The position numbers and the translations under genes were made by a program. The notes beneath the pieces were generated by a model. It saw nothing but the letters and a program-made list of their open reading frames with translations. It ran no database searches and had not been told where the DNA came from. Positions 5,276 through 9,917 of a stretch of DNA of 9,917 bases are shown here, piece by piece; positions within the stretch are counted from its first letter, which is position 1; each line of letters starts with the position of its first letter. The DNA comes from RGIG1995 sp045658315 (GTDB lineage: Bacteria > Bacillota > Clostridia > Oscillospirales > CAG-272), in assembly GCA_045658315.1 (NCBI GenBank), contig JAZOUV010000072.1, positions 1 to 9,917 of the forward strand, given 5' to 3'.

Positions 5276-5300
5276 TAACCTAACAGGAGGAAAAAGAAAG

Positions 5301-5930
5301 ATGAAAAAAGCGATCATCGGTAAGAAACTTGGGATGACACAAATTTTCGATGAAAAAGGCAACGTTATTCCGGTAACCGTAATCGAGGCGGGACCCTGCG
5401 TGGTTTCGCAGATCAAAACAAACGAAACAGATGGTTATGAAGCAGTTCAGCTCGGCTTTATGGACGTAGCCGAAAGAAAGCTGAGCAAGGCTGAAGCGGG
5501 TCACTTGAAGAAGGCCGGCGTTTCCATGAAGAAGCATTTGAAAGAATTTAGACTCGACGACATTTCCGGCTACAAGCTTGGCGATACCGTCACCGCAGAC
5601 ATCTTTGCCGCAGGTGAAAAGGTCGACATTACCGGTATTACAAAGGGTCATGGTTACACAGGTGCTATCAAGAGATGGAACCAGCACACTCTCATGAAGA
5701 CTCACGGCGTAGGTCCTATCCACCGTCAGTCAGGTTCTATGGGTGTTATCGACCCCGCGAGAATCTTTAAGAACAAACACATGGCAGGTCAGTACGGTAA
5801 CGAACAGGTTACGGTTCTTAACCTTGCTGTTGCAAAAATCGATGCAGAAAAGAACATTATTGCTGTAAAAGGTGCCGTTCCCGGTGCTAAAGGCGGTATC
5901 GTGTTCATCCGCAATGCGGTTAAAGCGTAA
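5301..5930 (+). CDS. rplC: 50S ribosomal protein L3
   Basis: L3 (uL3) is an early-assembly 50S protein whose finger reaches the peptidyl transferase centre. The protein is 209 residues, starting MKKAIIGKKLGMTQIFDEKG. I chose the ATG at 5301 over an in-frame TTG at 5250 because the homologous sequence begins there and AGGAGG (5285-5290) sits ten bases upstream. The finger region at about 115-150 reads GHGYTGAIKRWNQHT... followed by THGVGPIHRQSGSMG, unlike the HGSRYHRRPGSMG form of Bacillus but with the GSMG and KRWN parts recognisable. The C-terminal half (MAGQYGNEQVTVLNL, 161-175) is conserved. It is followed by rplD after 18 bases. Confidence 0.98.
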   Translation: MKKAIIGKKLGMTQIFDEKGNVIPVTVIEAGPCVVSQIKTNETDGYEAVQLGFMDVAERKLSKAEAGHLKKAGVSMKKHLKEFRLDDISGYKLGDTVTADIFAAGEKVDITGITKGHGYTGAIKRWNQHTLMKTHGVGPIHRQSGSMGVIDPARIFKNKHMAGQYGNEQVTVLNLAVAKIDAEKNIIAVKGAVPGAKGGIVFIRNAVKA

Positions 5931-5948
5931 GCGGAAGGAGGAAATAAG

Positions 5949-6572
5949 ATGCCAAACGTAAAAGTAGTTAATATGGCTGGTAAGGAAGTTGGAGAAATCG
6001 CTCTTAACGATGCAGTGTTTGCTGTTGAAGTTAACGATGCCGTAATCCACTCTGCGGTCAGAGCATATCTTATGAATCAGAGACAGGGTACACAGTCAAC
6101 TCTTACTCGTACAGAGGTTTCCGGTGGCGGTAGAAAGCCTTGGAGACAGAAGGGATCCGGTCGTGCAAGACAGGGCTCCACAAGATCTCCTCAGTGGACA
6201 CACGGTGGCGTAGCACTCGGTCCTAAGCCTCGCGAATACAGAGTTACCCTGAATAAGAAAACAAGACGTCTCGCACTCTTGGGTGCACTTTCCGATAAGG
6301 TTGCTAACGGCAACATGATTGTTGTTGACAGCATCGTTACAGAGGAATACAAGACAAAGACCATGAAAGCAATGCTTGAAGCGATCGGAGCAGCAAAGAA
6401 GACATTGGTTGTGCTTTCCGAAGCAGATGCCAAGGTTATCAAGAGCTTCGCTAATATTCCCGGAGTTAAGACAGCTCAGGTTAACACTATTAACGTGTAT
6501 GACGTATTGAACTGCGACAGCTTCGTAGTTGCTCAGGCGGCGGTTTCTAAGATGGAAGAGGTGTACGCATAA
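5949..6572 (+). CDS. rplD: 50S ribosomal protein L4
   Basis: L4 (uL4) binds 23S rRNA early and lines the peptide exit tunnel with an extended loop. In Escherichia coli it is also the repressor of the S10 operon. The 207-residue protein has the tunnel loop at about 54-98 with the hallmark GGGRKPWRQKGSGRARQGS (59-77) and GGVALGPKPREY (86-97), followed by the globular half with KKTRRLAL. GGAGGA (5936-5941) lies before the ATG. Its TAA shares one base with the rplW ATG (TAATG, 6570-6574), so the two are translationally coupled. It is the leading candidate for any autogenous regulator acting on the leader, by analogy only. Confidence 0.98.
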   Translation: MPNVKVVNMAGKEVGEIALNDAVFAVEVNDAVIHSAVRAYLMNQRQGTQSTLTRTEVSGGGRKPWRQKGSGRARQGSTRSPQWTHGGVALGPKPREYRVTLNKKTRRLALLGALSDKVANGNMIVVDSIVTEEYKTKTMKAMLEAIGAAKKTLVVLSEADAKVIKSFANIPGVKTAQVNTINVYDVLNCDSFVVAQAAVSKMEEVYA

Positions 6573-6865
6573 TGAAAACAGCACAGGATATTATTGTCAG
6601 ACCGATCATTACAGAAGACAGTATGGCGAGAATTGCTGATAAGACATACACCTTCGAAGTAATGAAGAGTGCAACCAAGCCCGAAATTGCTAAAGCAGTT
6701 GAAGAGCTTTTCAAAGTTAAGGTTGCTGATGTAAATACGATCAACATGAAGAAGAAGCCCAGAAGAGTCGGCGTTCACGCAGGCTATAAGAAAGCTTGGA
6801 AGAAAGCTATCGTTACTCTTACTGAAGATTCTAAAACAATCGAATTCTTCGATGGCATGATCTAA
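6572..6865 (+). CDS. rplW: 50S ribosomal protein L23
   Basis: L23 (uL23) sits at the tunnel exit and is the docking site for trigger factor and the signal recognition particle. The 97-residue protein matches the family: IIVRPIITEDSM near the N-terminus, YTFEVMKSATKPEIAKAVEE (26-45), the FKVKVADVNTI stretch, and the basic loop KKKPRRVGVHAGYKKAWKKA (59-78). The start overlaps the rplD stop by one base. The purine-rich GGAAGAGG (6554-6561) inside rplD, eleven or so bases upstream, can serve as ribosome binding site. rplB follows after 18 bases. Confidence 0.97.
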   Translation: MKTAQDIIVRPIITEDSMARIADKTYTFEVMKSATKPEIAKAVEELFKVKVADVNTINMKKKPRRVGVHAGYKKAWKKAIVTLTEDSKTIEFFDGMI

Positions 6866-6883
6866 TGAAGGAGGAGTACAGAA

Positions 6884-7714
6884 ATGGCAGCTATTAAATA
6901 CAAACCGACTACTCCGTCGAGAAGACACATGTCAGCTCCTTCTTTCGACGAAGTAACAAAGTTTACCCCCGAAAAGAGCCTTCTTACAACACTTAAGAAG
7001 CACTCCGGCCGTAACAGCTACGGAAGAATTACTGTTCGCCATAAGGGTGGCGGTAACAAGAAGAAATACAGACTTATCGACTTCAAGCGTGAAGTTGCAG
7101 GTGCTGAAAAGGTTATCGGTATTGAATACGATCCTAACAGAACCGCTTACATCGCACTTCTCCAGAATGAAGCCGGCGATAAGAAATATATGGTAGCTCC
7201 CGCAGGCCTTACAGCAGGCGACACCGTTTACACAGGTGCTGATGCTGATATCAAGGCAGGCAATACGCTTCCCATAGAAAATATCCCCGTTGGTACATTC
7301 ATTTACAACATTGAGTTGTACCCCGGAAAAGGCGGCCAGTTGGTTCGTTCTGCAGGTGCTGCAGCGCAGCTTATGGCTAAAGTAAACGGTATGGCACAGG
7401 TTCGTTTGCCCTCAGGTGAAGTTCGTCTCGTTCGTCTTGACTGCCAGGCTACAATCGGTCAGGTTGGTAACATCGAGCACGACACCGTTAAGATTGGTAA
7501 AGCAGGACGTAAACGCCACATGGGTATCCGTCCCACCGTTCGCGGTTCGGTAATGAACCCCGTTGACCACCCTCACGGTGGTGGTGAAGGCCGTTCACCT
7601 ATCGGTCAGCCCTCTCCTGTTACCCCTTGGGGTAAACCTGCTCTTGGTTACAAGACACGTAATAAGAAGGCAAGAACCGAAAAATTCATTTTGAAGCACA
7701 GAAACGGCAAATAA
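6884..7714 (+). CDS. rplB: 50S ribosomal protein L2
   Basis: L2 (uL2) is needed for subunit joining and supports peptidyl transferase activity. The 276-residue protein starts MAAIKYKPTTPSRRHMSAPS and shows the N-terminal OB-type part (HKGGGNKKKYRLIDFKR, 53-69), the SH3-like central part (SAGAAAQLMAK, 156-166), and the C-terminal signature NPVDHPHGGGEGRSPIG (225-241). His229, in DHPHG, aligns with the conserved His229 of the Escherichia coli protein. Length is normal. AAGGAGG (6868-6874) precedes the ATG at nine bases. It lies between rplW and rpsS, with spacers of 18 and 17 bases. Confidence 0.98.
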   Translation: MAAIKYKPTTPSRRHMSAPSFDEVTKFTPEKSLLTTLKKHSGRNSYGRITVRHKGGGNKKKYRLIDFKREVAGAEKVIGIEYDPNRTAYIALLQNEAGDKKYMVAPAGLTAGDTVYTGADADIKAGNTLPIENIPVGTFIYNIELYPGKGGQLVRSAGAAAQLMAKVNGMAQVRLPSGEVRLVRLDCQATIGQVGNIEHDTVKIGKAGRKRHMGIRPTVRGSVMNPVDHPHGGGEGRSPIGQPSPVTPWGKPALGYKTRNKKARTEKFILKHRNGK

Positions 7715-7731
7715 GAAGGAGGTACCGATAA

Positions 7732-8010
7732 ATGAGCAGAAGCTTGAAAAAGGGACCGTTTGTCGAAGAAAAGCTTTTCGCAAGAATTGCTGCGATGAAC
7801 GAAGCCAATGAAAAGAAAGTTATAAAGACATGGTCAAGGGCCTCCACAATATTCCCGGAATTTGTAGGTCATACCATTGCAGTTCATGACGGCAGAAAGC
7901 ATATCCCGGTATACATTACCGAAGATATGGTTGGACACAAGCTCGGTGAATTCGCACCTACAAGATTGTTCAAGGGCCACTCCGGTTCCAAGACAAGTAA
8001 CACGAAATAA
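7732..8010 (+). CDS. rpsS: 30S ribosomal protein S19
   Basis: S19 (uS19) is a 30S head protein that forms a complex with S13 and contacts the A-site finger. The 92-residue protein starts MSRSLKKGPFVEEKL and has the family signature TWSRASTIFPEFVGHTIAVH (33-52), GRKHIPVYITEDMVGHKLGEF (54-74) and the end FAPTRLFKGHSGSK. GAAGGAGGT (7714-7722) gives a strong ribosome binding site nine bases before the ATG. The spacer to rplV is 30 bases. Confidence 0.98.
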   Translation: MSRSLKKGPFVEEKLFARIAAMNEANEKKVIKTWSRASTIFPEFVGHTIAVHDGRKHIPVYITEDMVGHKLGEFAPTRLFKGHSGSKTSNTK

Positions 8011-8040
8011 GACGGGAAATGAAGGGAGGAATCATCCGTA

Positions 8041-8397
8041 ATGGAAGCAAATGCACAGGTAAAAGAAGCAAGAGCGATTCTCAGATATGCCAGAATTTCA
8101 CCGCGTAAGGTAAAGATTGTACTTGATCTTATCAGAAACAAGGACACGGAGAAAGCACAGGCAATCCTCAAGAATATCCCTAACTCAGCAGCTGAATATC
8201 TTCTCAAGCTGTTGAACAGCGCTGTTGCTAATGCAGAAAATAACTTCAATATGGACGGCAAAAACCTTTATGTATCGGAATGCTACGTATGCCCCGGCCC
8301 TACTCTTAAGAGAATGATGCCCAGAGCAAGAGGTTCCGCAGACAGAATATTGAAGAGAACAAGCCATATGACAATTGTCGTAAAAGAAAGAGTATAA
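8041..8397 (+). CDS. rplV: 50S ribosomal protein L22
   Basis: L22 (uL22) spans the 50S subunit and its beta hairpin forms part of the tunnel constriction, near the macrolide site. The 118-residue protein has ARAILRYARISPRKVKIVLDL (11-31), the NSAAEYLLKLLNSAVANAENN stretch (48-68), and the hairpin GPTLKRMMPRARGSADRI (86-103) with the conserved RARGSA tip-flanking residues. The ATG at 8041 was chosen because GGGAGGA (8024-8030) lies upstream at ten to eleven bases. Length is normal. rpsC follows after 17 bases. Confidence 0.98.
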   Translation: MEANAQVKEARAILRYARISPRKVKIVLDLIRNKDTEKAQAILKNIPNSAAEYLLKLLNSAVANAENNFNMDGKNLYVSECYVCPGPTLKRMMPRARGSADRILKRTSHMTIVVKERV

Positions 8398-8414
8398 GAA
8401 AGGAGCAAGCGAAA

Positions 8415-9176
8415 ATGGGTCAGAAGGTTAATCCCCACGGCTTACGTGTGGGCGTAATTAAAAACTGGGATTCAAGATGGTTCGAAAAAGACGAGTGCTT
8501 TGGCGATACGCTTGTATCCGACTATAAAGTAAGAAATTATCTTAAAAAGAGTTTGCAGGCTGCAGGCGTTCCTAAGGTTGAGATTGAACGTGACAGTGCA
8601 AGAGTAAGAGTATTTATTCACTGTGCTAAGCCCGGTATGATTATCGGACGCGGCGGTGCAGAAATTGAAAAGCTCCGCCTTACACTTGAAGGTATGCTCA
8701 ACAAACCTGTATCCGTAAACGTTGTAGAAGTTAAGTATCCTGATCTCAATGCTCAGCTCGTTGCTGAAAGCATTGCAGGACAGCTTGAACGCAGAATTTC
8801 GTTCCGCCGTGCTATGAAGCAGGCGATCGGCCGTACAATGAGACTTGGTGCTAAGGGTATTAAGGTAATGTGCAGCGGTCGTTTGGGCGGTGCTGAAATC
8901 GCAAGAAGTGAGCACTATCATGAAGGTACTATTCCGCTTCAGACACTTCGTGCTGATATTGAGTATGGCTTCTTTGAAGCAAACACAACATACGGTAAGA
9001 TCGGTGTTAAGGTTTGGATTTACAAGGGCGAAGTACTTCACGACGGCAAGAACCGCTTTGCTGAAGCAAAGGTAGACGTTAAGCCCGACAAGCGTGACCG
9101 TCGCGACAACCGTCAGAGACGCGACAGAAACGACCGTGCTCCTAGAAGAGAACGCAAAGAAGGGGGCGCGAAGTAA
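8415..9176 (+). CDS. rpsC: 30S ribosomal protein S3 with extended basic tail
   Basis: S3 (uS3) lines the mRNA entry tunnel of the 30S head and contributes to mRNA helicase activity. The protein opens MGQKVNPHGLRVGVIKNWDS. It has a type II KH domain with the GRGG loop at 78-81 (GMIIGRGGAEIEKLR), and a C-terminal domain with GRLGGAEIARSEHYHEGTIP (155-174) and YGKIGVKVWIYKGEVL (193-208). At 253 residues it is about 30-35 longer than the Bacillus protein. The extra part (about 222-253) is an Arg/Asp/Lys-rich low-complexity tail (KPDKRDRRDNRQRRDRNDR), probably disordered. Such tails occur in various clostridial S3 proteins. AAAGGAG (8399-8405) precedes the ATG at nine bases. rplP begins three bases after the stop. 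Confidence 0.98.
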   Translation: MGQKVNPHGLRVGVIKNWDSRWFEKDECFGDTLVSDYKVRNYLKKSLQAAGVPKVEIERDSARVRVFIHCAKPGMIIGRGGAEIEKLRLTLEGMLNKPVSVNVVEVKYPDLNAQLVAESIAGQLERRISFRRAMKQAIGRTMRLGAKGIKVMCSGRLGGAEIARSEHYHEGTIPLQTLRADIEYGFFEANTTYGKIGVKVWIYKGEVLHDGKNRFAEAKVDVKPDKRDRRDNRQRRDRNDRAPRRERKEGGAK

Positions 9177-9179
9177 GCT

Positions 9180-9602
9180 ATGTTAATGCCTAAGAGAGTA
9201 AAATACAGACGCGTACAGCGCGGTAGACTTAAAGGTAAGGCAACCCGTGGCAACACTATCACTTACGGTTCATACGGTCTCGTAGCAACCGAACCCGCTT
9301 GGATTACAAGCAATCAGATAGAAGCAGCCCGTATTGCTATGACACGTTACGTAAAGCGTGGCGGTAAAGTTTGGATTAAGATTTTCCCGGACAAGCCGAT
9401 AACAGAAAAACCTGCTGAAACTCGAATGGGTTCCGGTAAAGGTTCTCCGGAATATTGGGTAGCGGTTGTTAAGCCCGGCAGAATTATGTTCGAAATCGCC
9501 GGTGTTGACGCCGTAGTTGCTAAAGAGGCTCTGCGTCTTGCAGCCAACAAATTGCCTATTAAGTGCAAGTTTGTAGAAAAGGAAAAGGGTGGTGAGCAGT
9601 AA
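9180..9602 (+). CDS. rplP: 50S ribosomal protein L16
   Basis: L16 (uL16) is a late-assembly protein that helps position the A-site tRNA acceptor arm. The 140-residue protein starts MLMPKRVKYRRVQRGRLKG; the family usually starts MLxPKR, which supports the ATG at 9180 over the one at 9186. Conserved parts are TRGNTITYGSYGLVATEPAW (22-41), ITSNQIEAARIAMTRYVKRG (42-61) and the loop RMGSGKGSPEYWVAVVKPGR (81-100). GAAGGGGG (9159-9166) inside the end of rpsC can act as a somewhat distant ribosome binding site. The TAA overlaps the rpmC ATG by one base. Confidence 0.97.
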   Translation: MLMPKRVKYRRVQRGRLKGKATRGNTITYGSYGLVATEPAWITSNQIEAARIAMTRYVKRGGKVWIKIFPDKPITEKPAETRMGSGKGSPEYWVAVVKPGRIMFEIAGVDAVVAKEALRLAANKLPIKCKFVEKEKGGEQ

Positions 9603-9808
9603 TGAACGCTAAGGAAATCAGACAGAACTCTTTACCCGAGCTTGAAAAGAAGCTTGTTGAGCTTAAGGAGGAACTTTTCAACCTCCGTTTCCAGCATACC
9701 ATTAATCAGCTCGACAACCCCATGCGAATCAGTGCTGTTAAGAAGGACATCGCTCGCGTACAGACAATTATCCGTGAGCTTCAGTCTGCAGACAGCGCTA
9801 ATGCGTAA
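9602..9808 (+). CDS. rpmC: 50S ribosomal protein L29
   Basis: L29 (uL29) lies next to L23 at the tunnel exit and helps dock nascent-chain factors. The 68-residue, helix-rich protein shows MNAKEIRQNSLPELEKKL, the central signature LKEELFNLRFQHTINQLDNP (21-40) and the RVQTIIREL end of the second helix. Length is normal. It starts inside the rplP stop (TAATG, 9600-9604), so translation is coupled; GGTGAG just before gives only a weak separate ribosome binding site. rpsQ begins 19 bases later. Confidence 0.97.
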   Translation: MNAKEIRQNSLPELEKKLVELKEELFNLRFQHTINQLDNPMRISAVKKDIARVQTIIRELQSADSANA

Positions 9809-9827
9809 GAATAGGAGGTAAAGCCAG

Positions 9828-9917
9828 ATGGAAAGAAACCTTCGTAAGACAAGAGTAGGCATCGTTGTCAGCGACAAGATGGACAAGACCGTTGTAGTTG
9901 CTATTCAGGATAACGTT
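9828..9917 (+). CDS. rpsQ: 30S ribosomal protein S17 (partial at the right edge)
   Basis: S17 (uS17) is a primary 16S rRNA-binding protein with an OB fold. Only 30 codons are inside the window: MERNLRKTRVGIVVSDKMDK followed by TVVVAIQDNV. The R-K-x-x-x-G-x-V-V-S-D-K-M-D-K-T-x-x-V pattern is the family N-terminus. AGGAGG (9813-9818) lies nine bases before the ATG. It is the expected last gene of the S10 operon proper, and the frame is open to the edge. The rest of the gene, and presumably the spc operon, lie beyond the window. Confidence 0.95.
   Translation, partial: MERNLRKTRVGIVVSDKMDKTVVVAIQDNV

Noticed and set aside
5250..5300. In-frame upstream TTG start that would lengthen L3 by 17 residues
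   Set aside because: Family members start at MKKAIIGKK, and the strong AGGAGG sits just before the ATG at 5301. The longer form would begin inside a hairpin and has no ribosome binding site.

Overview
The window looks like a chromosomal segment of a low-to-mid GC, anaerobic, endospore-forming Firmicute of the class Clostridia. The evidence is the oxygen-sensitive class III ribonucleotide reductase pair (nrdD-nrdG), a clostridial-style AbrB/SpoVT regulator with a C-terminal CxxC...CxxC tail, the spore maturation pair spmA-spmB, strong AGGAGG-type ribosome binding sites, and a Firmicute-type S10 ribosomal protein operon. I cannot assign a genus from sequence alone; an Oscillospirales-like lineage is only a guess.

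Left part, minus strand (1-2804): nrdD and nrdG lie head to tail with one base between them and make a small operon for deoxynucleotide synthesis without oxygen. Upstream of nrdD is a near-ideal promoter (TTGACA, 18 bp, TATAAT with an extended -10). Two NrdR-box-like 16-mers, 32 bp apart centre to centre, lie across and just upstream of it, which predicts repression by NrdR. nrdG runs off the left edge with 165 codons visible.

Middle (2906-4540): a minus-strand abrB-like gene ends at a clear intrinsic terminator. It is transcribed divergently from spmA-spmB, and the 110-bp divergent region holds an abrB promoter and an 18-bp AT-rich inverted repeat. spmAB sits directly upstream of the ribosomal operon, with a palindrome but no convincing terminator after it.

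Right part (4611-9917, plus strand): a strong promoter, a highly structured untranslated leader of about 258 nt, and then the S10 operon in its canonical order: rpsJ, rplC, rplD, rplW, rplB, rpsS, rplV, rpsC, rplP, rpmC, rpsQ (the last cut by the right edge). Spacers are short, and two junctions overlap by one base as TAATG (rplD/rplW, rplP/rpmC).

The most noteworthy part is the S10 leader. It contains a textbook intrinsic terminator in front of the first gene (a candidate attenuator), several competing or long-range helices, and a 10-bp hairpin that takes in part of the rpsJ Shine-Dalgarno. It is a good candidate for autogenous control of the operon, but this rests on base pairing read by eye. 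I see no defence system, mobile element, CRISPR array, tRNA or rRNA. The rest is ordinary core genome.
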